From: Synchiropus splendidus
Taxonomy: Eukaryota > Chordata > Actinopteri > Syngnathiformes > Callionymidae
DNA length: 64,000 bases
Reading direction: 5' to 3'
Assembly: GCF_027744825.2 (NCBI RefSeq)
Contig: NC_071334.1
Span: forward strand, 54,562,937 to 54,626,936
Below the pieces are notes generated by a model. It was not told the origin of the DNA. It saw nothing but the letters and a program-made list of their open reading frames with translations, and did not search any database. Position numbers and translations under genes: made by a program. Positions 1 through 13,240 of this stretch are shown here, in pieces; the stretch's first letter is position 1; every line of letters begins with the position of its first letter.

Positions 1-870
1 GTGGCGGCGTGAGCTCTTCAGTACTTCCGGCCTACGACCGTAGAGGAAGAGCAATTGAAGTTGACAGGTAGCGAGGAGGCGTTTCAAACTGTTATATTGA
101 ACACAGGGGTCAGTGGTCCAGTCGCCATCGTCAACACGCTACCTTCAGCAGGTTTTGGGGATGAACTCAAAAGTTTCGAAATAAAATGAAATATTCTGGA
201 GATCGTGTTGTCTATGTATCACAGAAATGATAGATGTCGAGCATCCAACGGGCATAGTCTCATTTTTGTTCACCGTCATGAACATCGACTCACTTAGCAA
301 TCATGCTAACGGTTGCTAATGTGGTGGTAAGGTCAGGTTTGAGGGCTAATATTATGTTTGTTATGCGTGTCCGAAGACTGCGGAACATACGTATTGCATC
401 AGGCTACACACAACTTCTCTATTGAATTGAAGGTTATGAGACATAATTCGTGAATTTGTGATTTGTCTGCTTACTTCCACTGCATAGCTAAAGCTCACGC
501 AGCCGCACATCAGCCAGTCTGGTCACAGTCGAGCTATTTGGTTACATGCCAGCTTAGTCCAGCTATTAACCACATTATCTAGGTCGTGTAGTCCGACTTA
601 GAGAAATTTGAATTTATCTCCAGTCTCCTGACTCTTTGCAGATGTGACTGCTGTTTACATGCATTTTACAAGTCCGAATTAAGCCGGACTAACAGTATAA
701 TTCGGTTTTCTGAAGTGTCATGTACTGTAACTGCCACCATTATAGCAATATAGTCGTGAGTGTTCAACTGGTGTTCAGTTGCTGGGTGTTTTAGTGGAGA
801 TGGTGAGGCATCCCAAAGCTTTTCAGAGCTCACAATGTGGCGCTGTTAGTTAAAAATGATGACCGGAGCG

Positions 871-1090
871 GAGGTGGCTCAGGTGGTCGAGTGAGTTGTT
901 CAATAACCGGTGGGTTGGAAGTATGAATACCTCTGTGTCCCATTGGCTGTCAAAGTGTCCTTAGGCAAGACACCTTACCCACTGAATGTTTTTGACTCAC
1001 CATCATGATACTTATCGTCCATTCTCGCAGCCATGCTTCCATTTCTGTGGCTATAGACGTAGCTCACCTCCACCTGTGTGACTGTTGCAT
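871..1090 (+). mobile_element. tRNA-derived SINE relic, plus strand
   Basis: The head GGTGGCTCAGGTGGTCGAG contains a match to the RNA polymerase III A box (TGGCTCAGGTGG). The B box is badly decayed. Downstream comes GTGTCCTTAGGCAAGACACC and then CTTACCCACTGAATG, the body of a repeat I know to be common in teleosts, and a tail with GTGGCTATAGACGTAGCTCACC. A second, better preserved copy lies at 61313. It is a dead insertion, not a tRNA gene: no cloverleaf can be drawn. Confidence 0.65.
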
Positions 1091-2460
1091 CTGTGATGTT
1101 AATAATTAAACTGCCTGTCATATAGAAGGGACAGGTTATTACAAGTAAAATCAGCAAAGCACTCAGAGAGAGCCAGGAGGCAGGAACAGAGGCCGATGAG
1201 CTGTACTGTTTCTCCATGACAACAAGAGCTTCTACCATTATATAGATTTCCATTTTTATTTTTATAAGTTTCAAATTTTGCCAACCGACAAGTTGGATGC
1301 GGATGAATACATAAACATTTTGTCGGGGTTTATTAAGTAGAATTCTGCGTAGTATTTATTCATGTATTGCTTATTTATAATGTTTGACATTTTCTAACCG
1401 CAAGTCTAAGTAGATTTCTTCTAGCATCAAAACATAAAACCAACAAACAAAACAAACCATGCCAGTGAATCCCAAACCCCTCGTCTTGTTTCTCACAGCG
1501 TGTGGACATTCATCAGCCGTCTTGGGCCACGCGCTGATCTTAAATGCTTCCCATGCAAATCGTGGAGACCTCTCTCTCTGCTGCCTCTGTATGGGAACAG
1601 TGTGTTCTGAGTAATGAATGAGAGAAAGTCAATACTTGGGAAAGTGGAAAGACAGAATTTGGTTTGCGTGGATGATGGCTTCCCACAGTTTCACATGGTT
1701 GCCAGTTTGTTTATTTGACCTTGCAGTGCAACACAGTCCTTCAAAGGCAGAACAAACATCTTCTTTGTGATGTCTGAAGAATATTTTGTCTGTAATAGTG
1801 ATAAATCCTCCATGTGCCGGATAATTCATTTCTACAAATTAAGCATCATTGCTGAAGATCATGGCTTTACTGGGCAATAATCATCCGCACTCTCTTTGCA
1901 TGATTCTTTATCGGTCACTCCTCGCGACGCTCATATATCCGCCATATAAAAGTCAGCGAAACAAAAAGGCAGCGTAAGAACACATAAAATTTTAGGGCAG
2001 ACAACGCAGTTTCATTTATTCCTCTGGAATGATCACTCATCGCGCGACAGAGGTGCGTTTCAAGATTGCCCTTCTAGTAAGCTGCAACTTTTAATAGTTA
2101 TGAAACTGTCTTGTGTGAGTTATGTCTTGGCGGACTTTTATAGTCGATCTATTGCACTATTGCACACATTGTCTTGTTTTAATCGACACGCACAAATATA
2201 AAAGCTGTGATACAGTGCAACACCTTAACCACGTACATGTGTGTTAGCTCATGGCTAAATATATATATATATGAAAGGAAAGACATAGATGGACAGATTG
2301 TTCAATACAGCAGCCTCAGTTAGACCTGTAGCGAACTTTTGTGGTGAAGAAAGAGGTGAGGTAAAGCTGGTACGCATGGGCAGATGTTTTTATTCCCACC
2401 CATGGCTACTAGATTTGCATAGAGACTAAAAGAACAAGACCGATACAAAATGATGGCTGC

Positions 2461-2741
2461 GCTCTCCCTTAGAGATATGGTGAGGAGCTCAGTCATCTAG
2501 GTTGGACTCAGAGTAGAGCCAGCTGATCCCTTGCTCAGGGATCATTTCAGGAGGCGTCGAGGACGCTTATCTGGTGAGCTGCTCCAGGCCTATGTAAGTG
2601 GGAGGCGGTCCCAAGCCAGACCAAAGACAAATTGGAAAGACTTTTTTTGGTTGGAGGTGGTTCACAGGGAGAGGGTGGTCTGGGCCTCTAGACTCGGATG
2701 CTGCCCTCATGACCCAACCTTTGTTAAATGGTGGCTATAAG
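2461..2741 (+). mobile_element. retroelement 3' end with decayed protein tail
   Basis: The nucleotide string CTCTCCCTTAGAGATATGGT, followed by CAGTCATCTAGGTTGGACTC and GAGTAGAGCC, is a hallmark of a very common teleost repeat whose usual product ends in GRPRTRWRDY...REVWASLLRLLPPRP. Here the 69-codon open frame from 2531 reads RLSGELLQAYVSGRRS, then RPKTNWKDFF, then ERVVWASRLGCCPHDP, which follows that tail with a central deletion between the DFF and ERVVW blocks. I class it as non-LTR derived, though the clade is uncertain. It is not a host gene. Confidence 0.6.
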
Positions 2742-2860
2742 CCAGTGAACAATTTGGTGCGTTGAACAATGAAGTTACACGCCAAAGTTCTTTAGAATGA
2801 TAGAATATATTTTATCGATCATATTGCAACAAAATGCACTTTGTCTCCCCGTGACACGGC

Positions 2861-2995
2861 TCAAGAAGAACAATTTAGAGTGAAGTGTCTTGCTCAAGGA
2901 CGGACTGAGACGAACACATTCGGAGCTGGGATTGAACCACCACACCTTCTAGTCACAGGTTTTATCACAAATGTTACCCCTGGTGGCTACAGACG
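2861..2995 (-). mobile_element. tRNA-derived SINE relic, minus strand
   Basis: Read on the minus strand, a head near 2990 (TAGCCACCAGGGGTAAC) is followed by CCTGTGACTAGAAGG, a B-box-like GGTTCAATCCCAGC, and CCTTGAGCAAGACACTTCAC. This is the usual order for a tRNA-headed SINE, and I recognise these words from a widespread teleost family. It differs in head sequence from the copies at 871 and 61313. Confidence 0.6.
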
Positions 2996-3054
2996 TGACT
3001 CACCACCACAAGTGTGACTGCGGCGTCTTCTTCTTTTAGGCTCTACCGAGTGCT

Positions 3055-3185
3055 TAACCAATCACAGGACACGTACGTGTCAAGATCAGCCGCAGGCCGA
3101 CTGGCTGACCTCTGTGTTGCAGCCTCAAGATGCTGACTGGCAAGTTGCAGTGCATGGAAACACTGTCTGTCTGAAGGCCTCAGGA
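3055..3185 (+). repeat. fragment sharing blocks with the hAT-type element at 49018
   Basis: CCAATCACAGGACACGTACG here matches CCAGTCACAGGACACGTACA at 49062-49081, and CTGAAGGCCT recurs near the 3' part of both. The sequence between is similar in length but poorly conserved. No terminal repeats are visible, so this is at best a decayed relative. Confidence 0.35.
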
Positions 3186-4015
3186 ACATAAATAATTCTA
3201 CCTGTCAACACCAACCATCTGCAACACGACTGCCGAATAAACAGATGTGGACCTCAATTAAAATAAAATAATAATAATAATTAATAAAATTCTAATCGTG
3301 ATTGAGGGTCTTTGAACCCTTCGAGGGGACTCTAAGGGGTCTCCCAAAATTCCCCTTATATCATGTGGGTCACCTGGAAGTGGTACACTGAAAAAGTTTC
3401 TTACAAAACAGAGATATCTACATCTTTATAATTTTTTATTTCCTTCATCAACTGTATATACCTCCACAGATAACAATTTTGTAACTTTCCGTAAATTTTA
3501 TATTGGTTTTTTTTACATTTTTTTTTTTTTTATTTAACATATATAACAATGACTTCAGCTCATATTTAATCAGCATATTTCTCCAGACACCGAATTACAA
3601 GCTACTCTCCGAACGTTGTCATGATGATGCCGAACAGATGTTAATATCCTCGCTCATTCTTTCTTGAATTGACAACCGCAAACAGATGTTTCCTTTTTTT
3701 GTCTCTCTTAATTATTTCACATTTCTTCTCCTCTCCTTCGCCTCCTGACCAGACGACACATCGCTGCATGCAACGTGTGTTTTCATTCTTCCCAGCTTTT
3801 TGTACCACAAATGAGCGCACGAAAAAGAACTTGGGGAAGCAATGCAAAAAAAAAAAATAAATAAAATAAGGAAAAATAAAAGATGAGAGTGTGGTAATAA
3901 AAGAATGAAAGACTGGCAACATATTTTATTGATAGATGTGTTTCAGGTTGTAGTTATAGACTGTGAATTAATATTATGTTTGTTCTGGAACTTGGAATGT
4001 GTGCAATATTATATT

Positions 4016-4082
4016 ATATTGTATTGTATTGTATTGTATTGTATTGTATTGTATTGTATTGTATTGTATTGTATTGTATTGT
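4016..4082 (+). repeat. (TATTG)n pentanucleotide microsatellite
   Basis: About 13 near-perfect 5-base units, grading into ATATT at the left. It is open in one frame on the plus strand as a Cys-Ile-Val-Leu-Tyr repeat, which is not a gene. Confidence 0.97.
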
Positions 4083-6379
4083 AGCACCTATTTTAGTGAA
4101 ACCTTTCTTCCTGCTGTATACAAACCTGAGAGCGCCACCTTCAGAGCCCTGAGAATGAGAGTTTTATATAATTTATTATAATAATGGGCTGCATGACTGC
4201 ACTGATGGCATTTCAGGTTTACTTAGAACCATCCACTATGACCAATTCCAAATGGTTAAGCCACTCTATATGTGCGACCTAGGTTGTAATAATGAGAAAC
4301 TCTCAAAATATGTAGTGTATATGAACATGTAAATATAAATGTACAATTGTAAATATGTATGTGCTCAGATGCAGCACCCAAAAAATGACTAAAATATAGA
4401 GCCTCCAAGGCTACTTCATGTATGCACTCGCTGAACATTTTAGCCAAAAAAAAAAAAAAAAATAGACTATTCATTTTTCCCTTTAAAGACAACATACTGT
4501 CTACATCAAACAAACTCAGTGCTTTGGTAACCCTTCCATATTTATAGGCAGTTCTGATTTTTTTTTGTCATTTTTTTTTCATCATAAATGCTTCTTGATT
4601 TCTTCAACAGCAGACAAAATGACATCCTTGCTTTTGTAAACATTAAGAAAAAAAAAAAGGAAAACAGTAAAGGCCAAGCAAAACAAATCCTTGTGAAAAT
4701 GTATTCCACTTGTGTGTTTGATGTAGAAGGTAAACAGAAATTCAAGTGTGACAGGTTCTTTAATTCAGTCTCGGCTGTATTTATTTATATTACTTATTTA
4801 TCTTTTCTTTCTTCTGGTGTCGTGAGGCTTCCAGCTACAGAACAGTGAGGTTTAACATCCCAGCTTCCCACCACATTTACTTTTGAAAGTCTGACAATTC
4901 CTCCTGAGGTTTTTTTTCTTTTTTTTTCTGCTTATCTGGGTCTCAGTTTCAACAAAGCTGGTGGCAAGATTATGAGATGGTCCTGTATAACCAGGGGGTA
5001 GATACGCGCAGTGTCAGTGCAGCCAAACACTAATTGAAGTTGACATTGTGCTGCCTAGAAGGTGGCGTGGAGTGCTCTATGCAAAACTTCTCATTTAAGA
5101 TGAGATGCAGTCGAGGCAAGTGGGTGAAACTGAGCTTGATCTCTGCATAAGTAGCTTTAACTTAGTGCTACGTATACGCAGACACACACAGCCGTGAAAC
5201 CAATGGCTACAGGCCTGTGGATATCACCTATCTTCATGACTGGACGTCCCAGTAACATTGATATGAAAAGATCATGTGGAAGCCAAGGATGAGTTTTGAA
5301 GATTAGCCATGAGTAAAACTGCTTCTTTTATTGATTTACCATGCTTTTAATAGTACTAGTACTCAAGCGGGAGGAATGGAGGACCGCAGAGAATGGCGAT
5401 ATTTTGAACTTGATTTGAAGAATATTGGTCCCCAATTTACATAAATCCCATTTACTTGCGGCTTGTTTCCCACCACTTGTTTTATTATGTTCCTGATTTG
5501 TGCAGCTGGTCTGACATACATTGAATTCTTTATTATTGTATTATCAATCATCCCTATACGTTCTATTGCTGTTTGATATTTTTCATTATTGATCCAGAGT
5601 TTCCTCATGCAGGTTCACCCACACTGGCTCTGTGTTGGGACCATGAGCTGCTGAGGCTTCATGAGCTGGTGAGGCTTCATGAGACAGTAGCCAAGTACTT
5701 TCTGCTAAAAAAAAATATGGTTTTAACAAACCTCCATTCATTCTTCAACCAAGTTTGGTGTCACCGTCCCATCACTACATCTGGTCACCTTCCTTCTAAT
5801 GTGGACTTTTCTTCAAATTGTCAGATGGTGGGTCGGCTTTTGGTGGAGATGATGGAGAAGTGAATGGGGACTGGAAGAATGGAAAACAGCAGGCAGTCGA
5901 AAGAAGAGAGTTAAATAGAAAGGACAAATAAAGGTTGAAAGTTGAAATAAATGACATATCTTAGATGGCACGATGGGTTTGGGGGAGAAGACAAGGACTA
6001 AAGTGAAGGGGCAATGCAGACAGGTGACGAATTAGGAAGAGGAGAATAAAAGTTATGAAGCAAGGACAAGAAGTGTGTTCAACGGACTTAAAACGAGGGA
6101 AATGCACAAAGCAAGAACGGACAGTTACAAGGTCATGGCAAAGGTTGATTTAGCTCCAAAGTGGTGGACGTAAAGCTGGAATAAGGAAGAAGAAAATTTG
6201 TGACACTGCAGATCAGGTGAGAATAACAATGACCATCAAGCGGTCCTCACAGGGCTGCAGTGAAAACATTGGATTGTCAGTCTGGTATTGCTTGTTTCAG
6301 ATGACACTGGATTTGGCTCACCAAAGTGTGCTTGTTCTGGTGGGATGAAAATCTCGACTCCTTAAGATCGTATGTGGAT

Positions 6380-6396
6380 CAGTTTGAGACCCCTGC
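6380..6396 (-). repeat. possible solitary hAT terminus
   Basis: CAGTTTGAGACCCCTGC is the reverse complement of the CAGGGGTCTCAAACT terminus of a hAT family common in vertebrates. No partner end is visible within 2 kb on either side. Confidence 0.3.
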
Positions 6397-9300
6397 TTTC
6401 GACTGCATTTTACGGGGGTGGCTCCAAAGTTAATCCAAAACATTAACGCCCTGGACACAAACCCACAATGAATTGATTTTTGATGTCAAGACAAAGTGAA
6501 CACATATCGTAGAGCTGGCAGATCAACCCCAGCTGGAGTCCATCAGGCATTTGTGCTGTTCACATTGCAAAAGTTTAGCTGTTATTTACAGCTGCGGTTA
6601 TTCTTTCCTGCTGACGCCGTCGAGATGGAAGTATATCGCCTGAAACTCTTCTGCAGCTGTCTGTGACAGGTCCATTTTGACTCATGCATCACTTCAACAT
6701 TTAATAATCTGCTGACAAAAAGCAGGAAATGTCAGAGCTTTTGGGTTCTCTGACACATTTTTGATGAACATCCCTTCCATGTCTGGGAAGAGAGGAGTTT
6801 AATGCAAATATGCTGCAGCGGCGACGTGGATGGAGCAGATGTTGGAGGACCACTGTCCAGAGAGCGGGACGGTGGTAGCCCCGGAGGAAATGAATAAATG
6901 ATAAATCATATTCATCAATCATAACCTTTGCTCGTGTTCGACTAGGAAGTGTGCTTTGCTCTTTGCTCATTGTTGATGAGGACATTAGCGGCAAGAATTT
7001 ACAGTTTACTGGTACTCAATGTACTGGTTCATTATTGTGGTCAAACTTCATTTTTGGAGAGTCAGAAGGGTGGGTGATCAAACAGGGGATAGAGGTGCTG
7101 AAATAAAGGGCTGAAACACAAATAAACTTTTGTCTCATGTTAGAAACAGAATTTTTTATTTTGGGTTTTGCCCCCCAAATTTTGCTGTTCTATCTTTTCT
7201 CCTGCGATTTAAAAAAACAAAAAGTTACTTTGCAGTTGTTGTTGCTGTGAAGTGACGACTTTCATGGTGATAGTCAGATGTTTGAGTGGCCGCGCTATGA
7301 CATCATAGAGACAATGATCCATCTTAGAATGTATGAGAGAGCGGCCTGTCACTATCATGCAGGTGGCGAGCTATCACAGCTTCAATTTCTGTTTTTGTGT
7401 TTGTGTGTTTCCCATTGTTTTCATGTTCAATACTCCCCTTTCAGCTATTCGGACCTTTGTGCCGATGGTGTCTCTACAAACCAGTCATGCAAAACATGCT
7501 ATTTGTGATGCTGTGTCTCCAACACCTCCCCTGTTTGTTGATCCAGCCTTTGTAAATTGTGTGAGAGGGAGCTTCGTGCATCAGCCTGTTTACCTACTTT
7601 TCAGTTATACATTGCTTAACCCAGCAACGCGGGGCAAGGGGTGGGGTCACCTTGTACAGACCACTATATGCTTAAATTGTTGCTACAACAGAATAAAACC
7701 AAAGTCCCTAGAGTCAATATTCATAGTTGGACATCTCAGGCGCACAGACCTTCAGATCAGAACAGACAGATGTTCTCACTGTTGAAACATGATGGACATT
7801 TAAATGCATGGTTATTTCAATTCTGCCATTCTCCAGAAGATCATTATTGAATGCATGAATGAATTATTAAAACTGTTTTAAATTGCTAAGTTTGATATCA
7901 ACCATTTAAAGGGAGTTATAATGGACGATAGAGTTATTATGCAGCTTTTCCCTTTTATGCTGATGCTAATGTGTTTGAATTAGCACTGATGCATGGAGTC
8001 TGTCGTTACAGTGCCTGATCAACAATTTAATGAGTAATAAATTCATATTGTGGCAGACACTTGTCCCAGAAATCTGAAGTTTACACTGTTTCAGTTATTC
8101 CTGCTGATGCTTTGAAGATGTCACTCAAGAGCTTTCTTGGTAATTTATCTGGTTATTGGTCATTATTATCACAACAAGAGGCAAAATCGTCAATATTGTT
8201 CTTTTTTTTATTTTATCTGGACACTTTTTTGTCTAGATATAATAGTGTTGTGTTCAGGGACTATTGATAAAAACCATCCGAGTTCAAGCTTATAAATTGT
8301 TAAAAATAACAAATCAAATCAAATCAATCAAAAGGCAAATCCAAAATGACTACTTGATGACAACTTGGTGAAGTGTGATGGATGCTCTAAGTGACACAAA
8401 ACTAAAATGTGATCTGAAGGATACGCTTCCAAACAATACTCACAATGCCAGTAACACCAGGGCAAATCCATAAACAAGCATTAGCCAAGAGAAGGCAGCA
8501 AGTGACCGGTACCGAGTCAGGTGATGTGATATACTGTTCTGAAGAGAAGCTCAAGCCCATCGTGAGGAAGCAGGAGGAGAACATAATCACAGCAACTATA
8601 AACCGGCACATTCATGAGTATGATTAAATTTTTTACTTTTGATAATGTGTTGTCCTCTTTGTCTGTTTGTCTTCCTGTTTGTGTGCAACAATAACCCCAA
8701 AAATATTGTATGGCTATGAAGACATTTGCATTGGTGAGGCTTGTCTGGATGCACGGATGTTCCCTTTTAATTCAGCGAACTGACTCAGCTAAAGAAAAAC
8801 CAAAAACACAACATGCAATCACATCACTGAAATAAGTCAAAATCTCCAGTTTTCCTTGTGAAAAAAATGTGGATTTGCATTTTTATACTGAAAGCGTCTA
8901 TGACGTGCGGAGGTTTTGCTACGAGCACAGGGAAATATTACTGAAAACAAATGGTCCGAGCTGGTAGTCTGTCCTTCTCATTTTTCACGCAGCCAGATAA
9001 GCCAATGGGGCTGTTTGATGACGATAATGTATTACCTCTCCACCCATCTTCTCTGTTTAGTTGAGTAAACTGTGCTGGGACTGAACATCGGACATGATGA
9101 ATTCAAACATCCTTGTGGTGTTAAATGTCTGCAGCAGAGCCTTCGTAAATATATTCCACAGAGCCATCGCTCTTGGAGACGATTGTATATTAGCGGATCA
9201 CATCCATGCATAAGAAGCGAAGCATTCAAATCCCAACGAAAACATTAGTCCACAAGTGCGTGTTTTATGATCAAACTAGTTATGGCTGGATCCTCGTGTC

Positions 9301-9692
9301 CAGATCTAGTAAAATCCGAGGGTCACAGACTGACTGTATCCTTTCTCCCTCATGAGTTACTTGAGCACCATAAAGCAGTAATCACCCATGTTCCCATTTT
9401 TCTGTCTATGCAGCAGTGCCATTTATCTCCTCTTAACTTCCTTTGATAGGTCATTAAACTGGTCCTGGAGCAGCGAGGTAAAGCACTGAATCATGTCTCC
9501 GATTCCATCTGCCGCTATGCCTAATCTGGGGCAGCGGAGGGCCGGAGCACATATGGCTGCCGTATAAACTTTCCCACAATAATTGGCAGTGGCAGGACCG
9601 TGCGGTGGGTTTACAGGAAATTAGGTGAGGGCTGGTAGCAGAGAGGGAGCCATTCCAAGACTGCTTCTTACACTGAATCATGACTTGCGTAT

Positions 9693-9713
9693 AAAAAAAA
9701 AAAAAAAAAAAAA
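9693..9713 (+). repeat. poly(A) tract
   Basis: Twenty-one A bases. Upstream sequence shows no SINE or LINE that it might terminate. Confidence 0.9.
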
Positions 9714-10097
9714 GAATGTGGATGGAAACTGAAGTAGCATTGCTCCATTTGAAAACAAAACCTCATAAAACTGGCGTCCGTGAAATTGTCTCTTATATCC
9801 ATTGATTGTATGTAACCGAGCTGCCATGGAGTAGGCGGATATGCAATTCAAAAGCCAATAAATATTTTTGCAGATAATGTCATTTTTGCCTTGAAAATAT
9901 AGAGTTCTACACCTAGATCAAGCTATTATACCTACGTAATAACCTGGTGCAGACCTGGGGGCCACATTTGGCCCTTAGACTGTATTCAGGCGGGGGAATA
10001 TTGTGGATGTTTCTGACAATTATATTTTGCACAACAGAAATATAACGTCCTTGTAGTATATTTTAATTCTTTTTGTCTTTTCATTTGACGATGATGT

Positions 10098-10256
10098 TTT
10101 GAAATTTGAAGACGAGTCTTTGGACTGTGGGAGGAAACCGGAGAAAACCCGCGTGCAAATGAGGGCAACATGCAAACTCCATGCAGAAAGGCCTCTGGTC
10201 CGACCAGTGAATCGAACCCGCAACCTCCTTGCTGCAAGGCGAATCACTAGCCAGCC
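10098..10256 (-). mobile_element. tRNA-derived SINE relic, minus strand (TTTCCTCCCACAGTCC family)
   Basis: On the minus strand the order is a head with GGCTGGCTAGTGATTCGCC, then TTGCAGCAAGGAGG, a B box GGGTTCGATTC, then GGAGTTTGCATGTTGCCC and GGTTTCCTCCCACAGTCC. These words define one of the commonest teleost repeats. The head resembles a tRNA A box only weakly. The same family occurs on the other strand at 59225-59460. Confidence 0.7.
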
Positions 10257-12941
10257 CTGTTGATCCCCCCAAAATACATTGGAATTGAGAATCGATTTTG
10301 ACATGAAGACAATATTTAAAGGGAAAATTAAAGTAAAACTCAAGCATTTTGGCATATATTATGTGTAACATTTTATAAATACACATAATATCCTTACTTT
10401 TTTTCATTTATCTTCCCATCATATCATTTTTTTCTTGTCAGCTCTTTTCTTTGGGCTTGACAGTCCCTCACAACAGTCACAGTACATAATGTAGCCGCTG
10501 CGGAAATAGAATTGCCCACCACCGACCCAGAGTGGCAGAGGAACGACGTGCCAGCAGTGACAGACAAGTGGGTGGAAATAGTGATTTAATAATTCCCTGT
10601 TTTGTTATGTGTTCAGATTCTAGAATGCACAAGTAGTGCTCGGAAAAAAATGGGAAAAATGGAAATAGCGAGCAGAAATAGAAATTTTTCACTGTACTCT
10701 TTTACAATTTCTATGATATAAGAATTATTCACGGAATAGTATCTAATGTAACATTGTTTAAGCTCATTATATCCAAATGTTTAGCTATTTTTCCAGTCAA
10801 TTCCACTTCGATCTTCATTTAAAAGTGGTTAACCTGAATTCATGCATTTTAATGTCGGCATTTTTTTTTTTCATTGACCAGCCTTCAATTTGTGGTCGGA
10901 AAATAATACAGCAAAAATAAAGTTCTTTCAGCTTTCGTGTAAATTATGATGAGCCAGTTTAATAATAACAATAATTCTATACGACGGTGACTTGTAATGA
11001 ATCCGACTTTGATTCTGTACCAGCATGGTTTGCTGGATGGCACAGTGTTGATCGAGAAATTGAAGATGTCTTGTCTAAGTGAAGGGAACGTCAACCTGTT
11101 TTGAGGCTTCTACTGATATTGCCTGACGTGGCCGAGTGATCTTCCTGTCGACCCCGATGTCACGGCTTGCAGATGCGAGGGTGTTTTCATTTTCGAGCAA
11201 TAAATAGGAAAAGAGCGCTGAGGCAGGCGATGAAAATACAGCCTTGTGAAGCACCACAAAAGCAGACCGTGCTCTATTGGAGACTCAAGGTGAAAGTACC
11301 AATCAATTTGAAGGGTCTTACATATCCTGAATCTTTATGAGAAACTCCCACAGGTTCGCGAGGGGAAAAAAGAGGTGCACCTCTCTTCAAAAGAGTGTGT
11401 GCTCTATCTGACTTCTTCTTTATTTAGTCATAATCACTGCCTTCAACGTTTGAGTCGAACCTGACAAACCAAAATATTTTCATTCTTGGGAACTTAAAAA
11501 TAAATGCGAAAACAATCATTTCACACATTTTTTCCAATATGCATTGCCGTACTTCTTTTACAATAATCTACTTCTATAGAGGGTCTTAGCCAATTTTTGG
11601 ACAATGTCCATATAATTTGTGCGATATATTAAAAGAAAAAAATTAACCTTTCTTTCACAGAAACATTTCACTCATTTTATTCCATTGCATTCTTCTTTCT
11701 TTTCTTCTTATTCTTCATTGCACCTCAACCCATTGGCCATTTACAATATAGATATATAAAGGGGCTGCAATATCTGAACATTTTTACACAATTTGATGAA
11801 ATTGTGTGCCAAAGTATGTCCGGCAGCACCAGTATGTCAGCAGCTGCTTCCCAAAAATATATCAACTGGAGTCATTACTGCCACTTGCCCTGACTCCTTT
11901 GAAAATTGTGCATCAACTGGTGGGTGCCAGATCCTGTGGTTAGCAAAATTGCAAAAATGTGCAGGACGCAGCATGGAACACAACCTCGAGATTTTACTTG
12001 AGATTGTACCCAGAATGAATTCGGTTCTGGAAATAGATGAGAAAAAAAAAGTGTTTTGGTTCAATTGAAAGATGTGAACAGGCATGCTGTGCACAGCCCT
12101 CCGTACCGTTCTGAAAGCACCTCAACTGAACATGACTGGCAATGCATGGTGCCGCGTATGTGTTGGAATAAATCCCAAGCATTAATCTTGAATTTCATTC
12201 ATATCATCTACATTTCTATATGCGCATGGTCAATAGTGTTTGAATATGAACTGAGTCACGCAGACATATGTGGAGACGAAATCCAATTACAAGTGTTTTT
12301 GTGTTCTAGAGACTGACTCAAATTAAATCAAGACGAGAGCATGGTCACTTTACATCTTGCGTTATCTTATCTCAATCATGTGCTTCTCACAGTGATACAG
12401 GATTTATGCAAGAAGGCAAAATTACCTGACTTTCAGTTGATAAATATGCAAAGCCTCGGCTGCAGACTCCATAACTGTGCCTCGCTTTGCATTTCAAACA
12501 GCGAAAGAAAACCTGGCTGTTTCTAATCCGCCAAGCATTTTCTTTCTGTAACCTTCCCAGCAAGAGATGGCTCTGCTCTGCGTCTTTGCTAATGTTTGTT
12601 TGATGCATGTCTCAGTTGGCACAGACGTAAATAATCATCCAAAGATCTGGATAACTGTTACGCGGCAGCAGCCCGTCTGCAGTGGAAAACTGACAACACA
12701 GATTTTTTAATTTGATATATGATCCTGCTTTGGTTACTTTGATCAGGATCTTTTCTTCACATGTCTCTCCATGAACGGCTTCAACGCCCTGCTGTCTGAA
12801 TGGTTTCCAAAAATTGACCTAACATCTTCCCTATGAGCAAATCAGTCACCACATTGTGCACTTCATAGGGAGCCTGAGTCTCCGCCCCTTCTGGTTGATC
12901 CATGGCACCAAAGCTCAGGGAAAAAATGAAAGGCGTATTTA

Positions 12942-13155
12942 AATGATACATATTCATGTGTGTTTCCACTGTTTGTTGTGTAATTTATGATTTATTTTCT
13001 TGAAAAATACATAATTATTTGGACTACAAACAAACAAAAAAAAAATTAAAGGTGTATGCTGTACCTCAATTTGAATGATAAATATTCATGTGAGTTTCCA
13101 CTGTTTGTTGTGTAATTTATTTTCTTGAAATATACATCATTATTTGGACTTCAAA
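12942..13155 (+). repeat. imperfect direct duplication, about 85-bp units
   Basis: Unit 1 (12942-13030) and unit 2 (13074-13155) share AATGATAMATATTCATGTG, TTTCCACTGTTTGTTGTG and CATTATTTGGACT-like blocks. Unit 2 lacks 7 bases present in unit 1 and has a handful of substitutions, so this is older than the duplication at 44842. Confidence 0.85.
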
Positions 13156-13201
13156 TCCAAAACAAATCCATATGACATAGTAAAATATTTACTGTGACCC
13201 T

Positions 13202-13240
13202 GCAGGCTCTCACTCAATCGACTATCAAGCGAGAGCCTGC
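13202..13240. other. perfect 10-bp inverted repeat (hairpin)
   Basis: GCAGGCTCTC at 13202-13211 and GAGAGCCTGC at 13231-13240 are perfect reverse complements around a 19-base loop. No associated gene, terminator signal or known element is visible, so its meaning is open. Confidence 0.8.

Noticed and set aside
871..920. Possible tRNA gene from the A-box match
   Set aside because: No cloverleaf, anticodon arm or acceptor stem can be drawn. The downstream body shows it is a SINE head.
7333..7785. 150-codon open frame on the plus strand
   Set aside because: No domain is recognisable and the overlapping frames are similarly long by chance.
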